Shown here piece after piece: positions 34,171 to 45,960 of a stretch of 64,000 bases of DNA. The stretch is from positions 92,677,666 to 92,741,665 of the forward strand of contig CM038216.1 in the NCBI GenBank assembly GCA_021442155.1, in the 5' to 3' direction. Numbering within the stretch: the first letter of the stretch is position 1; every line of letters begins with the position of its first letter. The position numbers and the translations under genes are program-made. The DNA is from Cymbidium sinense (taxonomy: Eukaryota; Streptophyta; Magnoliopsida; Asparagales; Orchidaceae). The notes beneath the pieces are model-generated. The model saw only the letters and a program-made list of their open reading frames with translations, did not search any database and was not told the origin of the DNA.

Positions 34171-35300
34171 ACTACCACCATCTCTATGTTCTATTGAATG
34201 GTGTTGGTGAAGGGATGACCATTATTTGGTCCATTCCCTCCACACCACAATGGGTCGAAAGGTGGAGAGAGCTTGCCTCCATAATAGGTGGTGTAGATGG
34301 AATGGAATCCTTTGGCCGTAGCCAAATCACCAATGAGGTTCTCTTCTCCCCGGATGTGGCCTTCATGGCCTTTGGTGGAAATGGAGATGCTGCAATAAGA
34401 ACGGGGTGATGGTGCATGGGAGGTAGAGCGGTGTGGTGGAGACACCACTGACTCTCTCAGAACAGGGGCCCTCTTCCTATTATGGTTCATCCCTTTAAGC
34501 AAAATACTATCTGTGTGATCGACGCGGGTAGCTCATGGATCAGAGAAATTAATGAGTGCAGAACTGCCAACCAAACCTCGCCTCACCTAGTGATATGTCG
34601 TAGTGTGCCTCCGGCCCTCTCTCATAGATGTTTCCCCACACTATGGGGGATAATAGATCCCAAATTGAATTGAGCTCCGAACTCAGAACATCTGTAAGCT
34701 CCAACCTCGCTAGAATCAATGAGGTCGGCATATGACCTCCTCCTCTAGCTAACTACTGCTTGGTACTAAACCGTTGGTGGAGGTGAAGTGAAGATCCTCC
34801 TAGCATCCTCTCTATCAGACCTAGAGAGAGGATGGAATGGGTTCACAATAACTAGTGGAAATTAGAGTTGGAAGCTCCTCCACAACTGACCATGTAGCGG
34901 CCTCCATCTCCCAGGTAATACGTGTGTGATACTGCTTAATCATGTGCTTTTTTGTTCCGCCTTTAAGTCTTGGTAGGGTGAGTGGAGTAAGAACTAGACC
35001 CAATCTCTGGGATCAGAGGAGCCTTACCTTTAAAGGGTGCTAATGAGTGCCTGCTAGCCCTTCCTAGTGTAGCATGAGAAACCACAGGATGCACTGAGAC
35101 TAGTGGTGATGCTGGTACTTTCACTACCTTCCTGTTTAGAGAGGGGATATTAGAGACAGATCAATCAATGACCGCTGCACCACTGGTCCTACTAACACTT
35201 GTGAGGGAGTACCCTGATCCTTGCCCCTCAAACCTCTACCAAGATGAGATGGGTGTAATCAAGGGAGATGATCCAAGGCCAAGTCCATGCATAGGGAAAG
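34171..35300 (-). other. Gypsy-1 leader or N-terminal region, unrecognised
   Basis: About 1.1 kb with higher GC than the flanks and only short open frames on both strands (60-111 codons), none matching a family I know. It lies between the recognisable Gag region and the AT-rich palindrome array. It may be decayed N-terminal coding sequence or leader. Confidence 0.4.
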
Positions 35301-35442
35301 TAAACACAAATTTCTATGAAGCGCCATTATAGTCAAAAAAAACTAAACTAAACTATAGCAATTGAGATCGAGAATGTAATGTTGGAAACAAACTTGGATC
35401 AAATTTTGTATTGATTAATTTGAATTTAAAATTTGAAAATTT
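35301..35442. other. AT-rich transition into the palindrome array
   Basis: A change from mixed composition to T/A-rich sequence, including an A run near 35336. No gene, terminal repeat or primer-binding site was recognised here. Confidence 0.4.
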
Positions 35443-37286
35443 GAACCCACATCCAACATCTTGGAAGTGTTAAGTGGGTTCAAATGGATTTAGAGGATTT
35501 AGAGATTTGATTGGAAAGAGGAATTTTGAATATGAATCCAATTTCAAAAATTTGGGTATGTTGAAAATGGGTTTAAATATTTTTAGAAAGATGCTTCCAT
35601 AGGTTCATTTTGAAATTAGATTTTGATTTGAGGACCCTTTCCTTTAACAAATTTGAGTATGTTAAAGTAAGGGTCAATTGGTTTTATTTTTGATTTGATA
35701 TTTTGGAATTCACTCACTTAGCAAATTTGGGTGCTAAGTGAGGTGTTTGAAAATAATTGTTTTTTCTTTGGTTGTTTTATCTTGTGAATTATTGGTGATT
35801 TTGAAAATTGGAATTCCCACTTAGCAAATTCGGGTATGCTAAGTGAAGAACCCAAGTGTGTTTTGTATTTTGGAAAAATTTGGAAATTTTATGAAAATAG
35901 GGTTCTTAGCAAATTTGAGTATGCTAAGCAAATCCTAAACTATTTCATTTATTTTGGATATTTTGATTTTGAAAAGTAGGATCCTTAGCAAATTTATGTA
36001 TGCTAGGGGAATCCTGATGTGTTTCATTTTGATTTTGATTTATTTTTGAAAATTAGGATCCTTAGCAAACTTATGTATGCTAAGGGAATCCTAATGTGTT
36101 TCTTTTGGTTTTGATTTGTCTTTGATTGAAAGTGGAGACTTCACTTTAACAAATATGGTATACTAACAAAATGAAGTTCCACTTAATTTTGTGAAATGGA
36201 AATTTCACATAGAAAATTTGAGTATGCTAAATGAAGTTTCAAAATATGTGTTTAAAATATTTGTGTTTTGGTTTTATTTTGAAGATAAAAGCTTCACTTT
36301 AGCAAATTTGGTGTGTTAAAGAGTGAAGTTCCAAAAGTGCTTTCGGAAATTTTGTGAAGTGGAAATTTCATTTAGCAAATTTTTGTATGCTAAATGAAAT
36401 TCCAAAGGTGTTTCAAATTTTTGTTTTGGATTTTGAAAAGGGGAGACTTCATTTTAGCAAATGGGGTATGCTAAATTGAAATTCCAAATATGTTTTAAAA
36501 TTTTTATGGAATGGATATTTCACTTAGCAAATTTTGAGTATGCTAAATGAAATTTCCAAAAGTGTGTTTCAAATTTTATTTTGGGAAAAAGGGAGACTTA
36601 ATTTTATCAAATGGGATATGCTAAAATGAAGTTTCAAATGTATTTTGAAAAATTTTTTTTTGTTGATTTTTGAAAAGAGAGATTTCCATTTAACAAATTT
36701 GGGTATGTAAGATGGAAAACAATTATGTTTCATTCTCCAAAGATGTATATTTTGTGTGATTGTTGTGAAAGAGAAATCCCAACCTAATCATATGTGTAAT
36801 TTTCTAAGTGGGATTTCAAGGTGATGTCTTTTTATTTGGAGATGAAATTTTCATTCAAAAATTTGGGTATATTGAATGGAGATATTCATATGTGCTTTTG
36901 AAAATTTTAGTTTTGTTTGAAAATAAAACTTTCATTCAATAAGTATGGGTATATTGAATGGAAAGGTTCATATGTGCTTTTTTTTTAAAATTTATTTTTG
37001 ATTTTGTTTGAAAATGAGACCTCCACCCAATAAGTGTGTGTGTATATTAAATGGAGAGGTTTCATATGTGCTTTTTGAAAATATGAAAATCCCAACCTAA
37101 CACATGTGGAATGTATTTGGTGGAAGTTCAAAGTTATGATTTTTCTTGAAGAGGTAACATCCATTCAATACATTTGGATGTATTGAATGGGAAGGCCCAT
37201 CTTCAAATTTTATGCTTTTGAAAATATGATTGTTGGAATTTTATTTTTGAAAATGAGGTCTTCACCAAAAATGAATTGAGTGAAGA
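35443..37286. repeat. Array of about 22 covarying palindromes (array A)
   Basis: Short inverted repeats start near 35443, 35538, 35633, 35711, 35818, 35905, 35978, 36053, 36132, 36199, 36292, 36361, 36442, 36513, 36592, 36683, 36773, 36852, 36928, 37017, 37161 and 37260, a mean spacing of about 83 bp. Each has arms of about 7-17 bp around a loop often close to AAATTTGGGTA. The arm sequence changes from unit to unit but stays self-complementary: GAACCCAC/GTGGGTTC, CTTTAACA/TGTTAAAG, CACTTAGCA/TGCTAAGTG, GAAATCCCA/TGGGATTTC, CCATTCAATACA/TGTATTGAATGG. Spacers are T/A-rich and related (TTTGAAAATT-like). There is no coding potential. It sits just upstream of Gypsy-1 gag. Confidence 0.85.
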
Positions 37287-37836
37287 AACTCATTTGTATT
37301 TTTATAAAATGTAATTGTTGGAATCTTATTTTTGTAAAGATGATCTTACATATAACAACCATAAAGATTGTTAGATGAGGGTGATTTAGGAAAATTTTGT
37401 GCAAAATATTTTATTATGTGCATTTTGAAAGAGTCCTTTTGAAAAGCATGATTTTTATAAGGATTTATTTGTCTTTATTATTTTAGAATGAACCTTTCCT
37501 TATCATAGAAATTATAAGGAAGTCTTTAAATGTTTTCTTTTAGATCTTTTATTTTACCCATTGGAGAACCTAACAGGGTTTTAAGACCAACATGAGGTCC
37601 TAAAACCTAAAAAAAATGTTGGCTAGCTAACTTAAGGATGAAATAAGCTAAGCCAATAGAATGAAAGATAGTCATTCATGCCAAAGTACAACCCACTATC
37701 AATAGTTGGAGACAATGATCATTTACCAAAGATGGAGAGAGGAACGGTCCCAAATGGAAATGAAAAATAGAAATGTTTCTTCATCTACCATCCTTTTGAA
37801 GAGGATAAATAAAAAAAAGAAATATATGCCTTTAGT
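37287..37836. other. AT-rich sequence between array A and the 4.4-kb block
   Basis: No gene is visible. It includes AACCTAACAGGGTTTTAAGACC (37569-37590; only part of it self-complementary) and a CCAACATGAGGTCCTAAAACC stretch. A retrotransposon boundary could lie here, but I could not identify a TG..CA end or a primer-binding site. Confidence 0.4.
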
Positions 37837-40800
37837 TGGAACACCACATAGATACATGATGTTCTTATTAGGTGATTTGGTATGACATTTAGAGAGGTGT
37901 TATCAAAAAGATAGAAGTCACCACCCAATAATGGACTTAATCACCAATAAGGACTCAAGAACTATGGGACTCTTGATTACTAGATTCTTCCTCACTTTAT
38001 AAGAAAGTGTAGTTTATTTTAAATCAGTTGATAAGATAAGGAAGCCCATAGTTAATTCTATATCCTAGGAAATGAGATCCCTTGAATACTCAAAGGTAAA
38101 TGATCATTGTCTCAAAGATTTCAATAGAAGGAATAATTATTGTTATGGAAGATCAAATGATTGATCAAAGAGAGGAGTTGTTATAAGAAGAAAAGATAAA
38201 TAGGTGATGCTACATGCTAGGAAACTGAGCACTAAATCATGGGTGGCTTTATATTTTTTGAAATTGAATTATTCATTTGAGTTGACTTTTATTAGAAGTT
38301 TAATTTATAATTCCATAATACAAGATTATGGAAATACTTATAGGTGAGATTTATGCATATGGCCATAGAAGAGAAAAAAAATACCAAATCTAGGGAAAGG
38401 GGAAGCATGACCTATCTAAGGCAATAATGTATTTGGTTTGTTCACAAGAGGAGAAATACCCATGATGGACTTGGGTGGTGCCAACTAACTCTTGATTAAA
38501 TTCATGTAGGTAAGTCATATGCTTTATGCAAGATTGATGTTATTTATTTAGAAAAGATATGTCCTTAAACTCCCCTAAAGAGAAAGATCATATAAGATGC
38601 TAATGACCTAAATCAATGCAAACATATAAATTTTCAATTTGGACAATCATTTATGGCTTATAGATTCATATGCCTAATGCAGAAGCAAGATTATTGGCCA
38701 AAATTAGCAAAGGAGGATATCCCACCATGGCTCAAATCAACCAAATTTCTAAAATGCTCTAATGAGTAAAAAAAATAAGATTCATTTATGATGTTATAAA
38801 ATTTCTTCTTCTTCTTCTTTCTTCTTTTCTTTTTTTGGATGGTTGGAAGGAGGATGCTCCAAAGGCTTCACATGGTGCATAAGATGAGATCTTATGACCA
38901 ATGCTCATCCTAATCCCATAACAAACACATTCCAAAATATTAATTACAAAATACATGAAAAGGAAAAGTAAATCTAACACCTAAAATAGAGATTAGCTAA
39001 ACAAACCATACAAATCACAAGCATGTATATTGGACTTAGCACCCACATGGGTAACCAAGTCCACCTAGCCTATTGGATTATGCTTAGGGGTATGAGCACA
39101 CACAAAAAAGCGTTATATATTTTATTATAGTGCCCTTAAGCACAATCCCCAAAAAATAATGATTAGACTAAATCATCCTACCACTCATTCTATGCACATT
39201 CACCTAACATCACTAAAAAACATATATCACAAAATAAAACAAATATCAAGCCATGCACCGCTAACCTAAAGCTAGAAGTGGTGACTTAGTCTAATGTATA
39301 TGCTTAAGAAGGTTTGTATGGTATGCTTAGATTTTAAGGTTTGATTTCTAAGTGTGAAGATGTTCAACTTAGATGGGTGGTTTCATTTAAGTGTCTTGTT
39401 GGTTTGGGTTAATTTTATTTTGTATTTTTTCTTTGGTTTAAAAGAATCCTACAATAAATTACTAAGTTTTAAAGAGAGGAAAAGAGAAGAGAACTACTCT
39501 TTCCTTCCCTACCTTAAGTAATTTCTAAAGTGGATTCATGTTTAGTTTTGTTTAGTGAATGTTTTATTATGTATTTTAATTAATCCTAAGTTTAGATCAA
39601 TTCTAAACAAACCTATTTAAAAAGAAAGACATTTTAAGATTAAGTAAAGTGAACTAAATTCACAAAACACACATCACTTCATTTCTTTTGCAACATGTAT
39701 AACATGCATATGGATGCATCCTAAGCATATCTATACATACAAATGAGAATGTTTGGCACATTTTATGATGAATGCTAAGTGGTTTACTTAAGAAAATTTG
39801 AATACTCATGATGCATGATTTTCATTAAGTAGAAAAGGAGTTTCTTGTCCAAATTTCATATGCACACATAAATATATGAAAGGCATATGTGAGTATGGCA
39901 CCATTATTAACCATGGGTGTAAGGTAAAAGACCTACTTAGGGTTACTTAAAGCCTCACAACCCTGGGATTGTCCAGACTAATATATCACTTTCCTTAAAT
40001 ACAAGCATATGTACCAAAGAAATTAATGGAAAATAAAAATGCAAAATTTTGTACTTAATTATTTGTTATGTTTATGCAATTTATATGTACAAGTGTAGAT
40101 ATCCTTCTTAAGTAATAGCATAGGAATGAATAAGAAATGGAATTAGGCAAGTGTTAGGTTCTTTTCAAATGAACTAAACACTTTACCAAATCCTATTCAA
40201 AACTATACTAAAAGAGGGGAGAAGGAAAACTACACTAAGCACATCCTTATATTTTACTCACATGCAAGCTTATAAATAAAATATAAGTAACACACTTTTA
40301 GTTTTGGTAATTGATTCATATATTTTGAAAATAATTTGGATTTAATAGTGATAATAGCCACTCATATTTCTATTTTAGCCAAAACATGCAATTTGACATA
40401 AAAGAAACATTTCACTTTCATTTTTTATTTTTAAAAAGAATGAATGCATGAAATTCATATGACATAGACATTTAACATGTTGGGAAGGAACTAAAATGAT
40501 GAAAGCATATAAACACATTCACCCTAATTAATTCCTAAAGACAATCTTATGAAATAAGAAAACTTAGAGAAAATCAAATTATTTTTAAAGAAGGTTTGGT
40601 TTTCTTTTGAGTTTGATTTAATTTGAGAAGTGAGAGGTAAATTTGCTATTTCTAACCCATTCCCACATATGTTGGTTTTTTAGTTTAATTTTTTTTAGGT
40701 GATTAGATGATTTTTATATGTTTCTTAGGTTAAGGTATGAATTAAGCATATTAATTACCCCTATACCACCTTAGCATAGTTAATCAAATAATTATGAGCC

Positions 40801-42200
40801 AATGAGATGACATAAAATCTCACAAGGAATTTAAATTTGCAATGCACCTCAAGAAAAGGGCCTAATGCAATTTGGTTCATGATTAATGATTAATTAAACT
40901 AAGGGGTTTTAACTTAAGTAATTTCATAACCTCCCTCACACATGTGAGTTGAGCTTTGATTTGCTTAATGTACTTAGGCTCTTAAACACCTAAGCATATA
41001 TAAAAGATAGATTAATTACGTTCTGGAAGGTTTTAGATTTTATGAAATTAATTAAGGGGTAATTAGTGAATTAACCATTAAGGGAGAAAATGGAATATCT
41101 CAATGAAAGCATCCCAAATTTATTCCCTAAACCTCATAATCACTCAATCAAAACTTAATTGACTCAATCGAGGGTTAAACCACTATTAAGCCATTAATTA
41201 AGCCTAATTATGTTAAGGGAGTGATTAAGGAATGAACTAGCAATTCCCATAATTAATCCACCAAAAATCCCAAGAAAATTAGAGGAGGCAGGAGTCATCC
41301 CACTAATTAGGCACAAAAAGTTTGGGATTAATCAAGAAAGTAATTAAAGGGTAATTTCGAAAATTAACATTCCCAATAAAACCAAAATTTAGAGAAAATA
41401 ATTATTCAAAATCAATTAAAGTTAATTTTAAAATATTCAATGTTCAATTATCCTTCTTATGCAATTTATTTCATATTTTTATAATTTTTCTACACTTTGA
41501 TATAAATTTAGGAAAATTTGGTGATTAGTTAAAAATTAAATAATTCCTAATTATATTATTAATCCCGTCGGTGCCATGTGTGCCGCTGACGTGGCAAGCG
41601 CTTTACACGTGGTGTGATGGGAATGGGTACTTAACCCATCATATCATAGTGCCACATGGCGGTGGCGCTACGCACTTTCTCCTCAGCCATTCGATCAAGG
41701 ATAAAATGATAGAGATTAAAGCCACGGATCTGAGGGAAGAAATTATGGATGCTATGCATTTTAATCTTGGTCATCCATCCAAAATGCACGGATGGATAGC
41801 TAGAGATTCATCCCTATAATCCTCTATGAGCCATGTAGACCGTCCATGTTTGAGGCCATGATCCGAGCTCGATTGAGCTCAAATTGGAATGAAAATCAAC
41901 CCACACCATCTAAGCATGAGTACAAGAACATCTAATGGCTAGATCAACCTAGGATTGAAATTTACTTCACAAAGGACCAACATACATTGAACTTGAGCTT
42001 GAAAAAATGGCATACCTCGCAGGAGGTGATCACCGGTACTCGATTCCCTAGGAAGCTTCGTCTAGTTGAGATGAAGCTTTCTGAAGTTTGGAGGCTTTAA
42101 AATTGAGTGGATGCTTCTATGGGTCAACTCCTCCTTGCCTTGAGCTTGACCTTGATCAAATTGGATCCTCCCTTGCCTTCAGAGCTTGGGAAAGAGCTTG
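37837..42200. repeat. LTR-like block, left copy of an inverted pair
   Basis: AT-rich, non-coding, about 4.4 kb. It matches 58160-63232 in inverted orientation over most of its length. Anchors are 37837-37880 with 63190-63232, 38041-38120 with 62900-63000, 39915-39975 with 60412-60470 (the unusual GTCCAGACT / AGTCTGGAC region), and 41999-42075 with 58323-58400. Size, AT-richness and position beside gag in a Tat-like family suggest a long LTR or untranslated region. Element ends were not identified, so it is not clear to which Gypsy it belongs. Long Tat/Ogre LTRs are known. Confidence 0.7.
41565..41670. promoter_or_regulatory. GC-rich island with ACGT-core motifs in the LTR-like block
   Basis: A short GC-richer island within AT-rich sequence, containing TGACGTGGCA, ACACGTGG and GCCACATGG. 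These resemble plant G-box and ACGT-core sites bound by bZIP or bHLH factors, which occur in promoters. The inverted partner keeps GCCACATG-type words (near 58785-58830). The short open frame across it (41571-41819) has no recognisable product. Regulatory function is inferred only. Confidence 0.35.
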
Positions 42201-42650
42201 GGCAAGTTTGACTTGGTCCTCTGATGGAGCTTGGAGAAGGAATTGGGTTGATGTTGAGTGTGGAGTAAATTCAAATTTCAGTGGAGCTCCCCTATTTTTA
42301 GTTGATGAAAATCAAGAAAATCAAGTTTCAAACTCTCTCTAGGAAGCTTAGGAAGAATCTCTAAGGCTTGCTCTGAGTTCATATGCTTCAATCGACTGAG
42401 GGAGACTAAAGATTGAATTGAATTAGGGGCAGTATATCTCCCTTGAGCAAAGATGGTCAAGGATTATGCCATTTTGATGAATACACCTCATGCAATGAGT
42501 TGGTTATTTTTGAATTATGTGGTTTGATTTTGGCCAGAAAGAGTGGGTGAGGTGGCCTTGTGCTTGAATTGAGTGTAAGGATTTCCATGTGGCCATTTCA
42601 ATGGGATTGGTCGATTTGGGGCTGACCCAAACCCATCATTGGGTGCACCA
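42201..42650 (+). other. Non-coding join before palindrome array B
   Basis: Sequence with GAGCTTGG and GAAAATCAAG words and no recognisable domain. The inverted partner copy ends near the level of 42200, so this part has no second copy in the window. Confidence 0.4.
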
Positions 42651-43607
42651 CACTCCTTAGTGTTCACTTGATCCACTAAAAGAGTGCTAAGTGGTTATGG
42701 AGAGGATTTGACCAAATTCCAAATGGATTTAAAATTTACTATGGGGTAAAAAATGGTCATTTGACCTTGATTTCAGTTTGGGTATGTTTGATATGATGAG
42801 AAAATAGGTTTGGCCAAGTTTCATTGGATTTAGAGTTGGTTTGATGTGATTTGGCTCATGTTGACCCATTTAGGTAAAAATTATTCAACTTGGGTCAAGT
42901 TGATCTCAAATTGGTCAAACCAAGGGTTGAGACAAGTCCATATGACCATTTGAAATGTTTTGGTGGCTTTGGTTTGATTCAATTTGCTTTAGGTTTGAAT
43001 TTGGTTTAGATGATTTCATTTAGGTAAATGGGTCAAGTATTTGACCCATTTGACCTATTTTGGGTAGATTTAGGTTTGGTTGGTCATATGAAAGGGATTA
43101 GTATCTTTGTTTCCAATCAATTTAGGTTTGAATTTGGCTCAATCCCTTTAGTCAAGTCTTGGTCAATAGCTAGGTTGTCTAGATAGCCAATTGGAGCCTT
43201 GGTCAAGTTCAACAATCATTTTGGAATGAACTTGACCCATTGGTTTCAATTAATTTGGCTTAGATCAAGTTTTGACACATTTTAACTTTTAGGTCAAGTT
43301 GGGTCAACTTGGGTCAAGTGGCCAATAAGTTAGGCTCAAATGTTGGCTTGGATAAATTCAAATATTTATCATGAATGAACTTAGGTCATTAGTTTCAATC
43401 AATTTAGCCTATGGTGGATTTTAACTATCTTGGGTTTCATTTTGGCTAAGTGTTGACTTGGTCAACCATTAGGTTTGACTTGGTTTGACCCAATTTGAGT
43501 GATTGATCATCTCATGATGAGAGGTTTAGGTGGGCTTAGTTCAAACTAATTTGGATTAGAATTTGGCTCATAAGGGTACTTTAGGTCACTTTGGGTCAAG
43601 TGAGCCT
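42651..43607. repeat. Palindrome array B1, GGTCAA-type stems
   Basis: Inverted repeats spaced about 100-200 bp apart. Examples are CACTC..TAGTG with CACTA..GAGTG (42651-42686); TTGACCC with GGGTCAA (42861-42898); AAATGGGTCAA with TTGACCCATTT around four bases (43026-43051); GGTCAAGTTCA with TGAACTTGACC (43201-43237), inside outer arms AGCCAA and TTGGCT (43185 and 43260); GGTCAACC with GGTTTGACC (43460-43490); and AGGTCACTT with AAGTGAGCCT (43583-43607). Spacers are T/G-rich with GGTTTGAATTTGG words. There is no coding potential. It lies upstream of Gypsy-2 gag, as array A lies upstream of Gypsy-1 gag. Confidence 0.7.
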
Positions 43608-43965
43608 AACTGGGTCAAATTGGTCAAAAGCTTGATTTGTTTGATTGAACTCACATATTGACTTATGATTGAAATATAAATCCATTTGCAAGTGGTTTGA
43701 AGTCAAATGTTTTGATTCATTTAACAAGTTCAAAGGGTGAACATGAGTTTGACTTTGGTTTTATTTTTGAATTGAGTTTTGGTTAAGTGATTGAGGTTTG
43801 TATTTATATTATTTATTCATGACTAGAATTGATTGAATCATGAAGGAAAATCAAGGATTTGGCTTGATTTGAAATTGATTTGGCTAAGTTCAATATTTTG
43901 ACTTAAAAGGCTTAGATGGATTTTAATTCAATTTGAATTTAATTTGAGTTGGTTTGGTTTATATT

Positions 43966-43968
<3 letters not shown>
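43608..43968. other. T/G-rich spacer
   Basis: Continues the composition of array B1 (GATTTGAATT-like words) without a clear palindrome. No gene is visible. Confidence 0.5.

Positions 43969-44048
<80 letters not shown>
43969..44048. repeat. (TA)40 microsatellite
   Basis: Eighty bases of uninterrupted TA. It can fold on itself, and its length is likely to vary between individuals and to be unreliable in assembly. Confidence 0.98.
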
Positions 44049-44050
<2 letters not shown>

Positions 44051-44112
44051 GAGAATATAAATGGGTTAAGAGAAAATTTCATGAGTTTGAAGTGATTTGA
44101 ACATGATCTAGG

Positions 44113-44502
44113 CTAAGTCCTTGAGAGAAAATCGATGTGACTTAGGGAAGTTTTGTGATTAGAATTTGACTTTTGTCTTTTTTTTTTTATTGATTTGAAT
44201 TTATATTTTATTTATATATGTGAATATAAATGAGAATATAAATTAGTTATGAGAAAATTTATGAATTTGAATTGATTTAAATTTGATTTATTCTATGTCC
44301 ATGAAGGGAAATCGAAGGACTTAGGAAAGATTTTGAATTTGGAATTTGAATTTTGGATTTTTATTTGATTGATTTGAACTTATGTTTCATTTATATATGT
44401 GAATATAAATGATAATAAAAATGAGTTGTGAGAAATTTTATGAGTTTGAATTGATTTGAAGATGATTTAGGCTAAGTCCTCAAGAGGGAATTAAGGACTT
44501 AG
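44113..44502. repeat. Palindrome array B2, CTAAGTCC-type stems
   Basis: Three palindromes about 180 bp apart in near-identical surroundings: CTAAGTC/GACTTAG (44113-44145), CTATGTCC/GGACTTAG with one mismatch (44293-44324), and CTAAGTCCT/AGGACTTAG (44472-44502). The spacers share GAATATAAATGAGAATATAA and ATTTGAATTGATTTGAA-like words, so this is a tandem repeat of about 180 bp with a hairpin in each unit. No gene is visible. Confidence 0.72.
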
Positions 44503-44879
44503 GAAGTAATTTGGAATTTCAACTTTGGATTTCAATCATGGATTTCAATCATGGGTTTCAATCATGTGGAATTGATTTGAGTTTGGAGAAAATCAACAAT
44601 GGAATTGGTTTAGGTTTGATGTTGATTTGATTTGGAGTTTGACTTGAAGGAAGGAGGAATTTGGTTCAAGCTATGGGTAGAAAATTTTCTAACACCCAAA
44701 GCATGACCTATTCCTATGGCTAACTCTTCTAAGTCTCTAGGGTTAGAGTGTCCACCTAATCACTAGATGTGTCTTAAGACTAAGGATCCCTTAAAATCTA
44801 AGAGATAATATGTCAAAGATGGAGGTTGAGAGCTCATCCTAAAAATGAGGTCAATAATATCAAACTCATGGTTGAACAA

Positions 44880-45960
44880 CAAGTGAAGGAAGTGCTAGCG
44901 CAAACTTGAGGTGGTTCGTCAGTTCCAAAGAGTAGACCCTACCCAGAGGAATTTGATGCTATCCAATATTTTGTGCCTCCATTTTTCAAAAGTTTTGATG
45001 ATAGTGGGAACCCTCACCAACATATAGCACAATTCTGGCAATGCTGAAATGTTATTGTTTCATCTCTTGTTAGTATAGCTTTTGATTGTACATTGAACTC
45101 ACCAATAATTAAGTGAAAACTTTTGCTAAGTTGGAGCACCTCTTTGTTAAGAGGTCACAGCTCAAAGAAAGGGTAATGTGATCTCATTAGCTCAATAAAT
45201 CCCCTGAGTCCCTCATAATTATATTCTTAGATGGCACAATTTAAGCATGAAATGTGAACCATTTTTGAATAGCATGCTATTGAAATTTATTAAAGAATAT
45301 TCATGGCGTCACCTACATGCTTAAAGGTTTCACCATTAAGACATTTGAGAAGTTAATCAATAAGACGGCCAGCCTACAAGGAGAGGCCAAACTGTTGCCT
45401 TTTCAAGATCAGTCATTAAAGCCAAAGTTATAGAAAGCCTATGAAAAGAAGCCAGGGGAAGTAGCAGCATTGGATAAGGGGAAGCAAGAGATGATGAGAC
45501 CTGAGCTCAACAACCTTCGCTTCCACCTCCTTACCACCACCTCGGCCATCTTATCGGCCACCTCAGCAGCCTCCATGGCCTTCCCCACCTCCTCCTCAGC
45601 CATACTTCCAGCAGTGGTAAACATACCCACTTTATCACCCACACTCTTTTGGATAAATTAAAAAAACTTATACAAGAGGGAGGTAGTTAAAAAAATCTTT
45701 AAGAACCTCTTAAAGAAACCTAATTTTCAACTTCCCGAGCCTGGAAAGCTAGAGGAAGTGGGTAAAAGTAATGATCCTAACTTTTGCCCCTACCACCACA
45801 TGCTAGGACATGTTTTGGAGGATTGCTTTACATTTAAGGACTCGCTTGAGCATAGCTACAAGTTAGGTGCTAAAAACAACCATCCATTTAGGTAATCCTT
45901 GGGGATACATGTGATCCTCTCAAAATAAAAGAATATTGGGATATCTCTTTATCTCAAACC
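44880..45960 (+). pseudogene. Gypsy-2 gag
   Basis: Begins near PEEFDAIQYFVPPFFKSFDD and GNPHQHIAQF, the entry to the plant Gypsy capsid domain. Then come AKLEHLF and KTASLQGEAK with stops between, a Pro/Ser/Ala-rich part near 45500-45640, and PYHHMLGHVLEDCFTFKD near 45789-45842. The last is the RNA-binding knuckle with His/His/Cys ligands still visible; the first Cys is present just before it in NFCPYH. Gag would form the virus-like particle. The copy is broken by several stops. Confidence 0.78.

Larger units (their letters stand above)
26676..35300 (-). mobile_element. Gypsy-1, decayed Ty3/Gypsy (Tat-like) element
   Basis: A minus-strand LTR retrotransposon. Read from 35300 down, the order is a long N-terminal region, gag, protease, RT, RNase H, a second RNase H and integrase. 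The two RNase H domains (a standard one, then one with MYFDGAAS) fit the Tat/Ogre lineage. Almost every domain can be matched to Gypsy-2 (44690-51226). Stops and frameshifts are frequent, so it is inactive. The integrase end is lost in the N gap, so no 3' LTR is visible. The upper boundary is approximate. Confidence 0.85.

Noticed and set aside
34074..34409. 111-codon plus-strand open frame
   Set aside because: It is antisense to the Gypsy-1 N-terminal region and overlaps other frames of similar length. There is no family resemblance and no sign of codon constraint.
35443..37286. CRISPR array
   Set aside because: The spacing is regular, but the repeats are diverged palindromes, the spacers are similar to one another, and the context is a plant retrotransposon.
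35443..37286. Palindromes as transcription terminators or attachment sites
   Set aside because: There are about 22 in a row without genes between them, in a eukaryotic repeat. No terminator or att context exists.
42088..42342. 84-codon plus-strand frame as a host gene
   Set aside because: There is no recognisable domain. It starts inside the LTR-like block that is duplicated in inverted form, where the frame is not kept.
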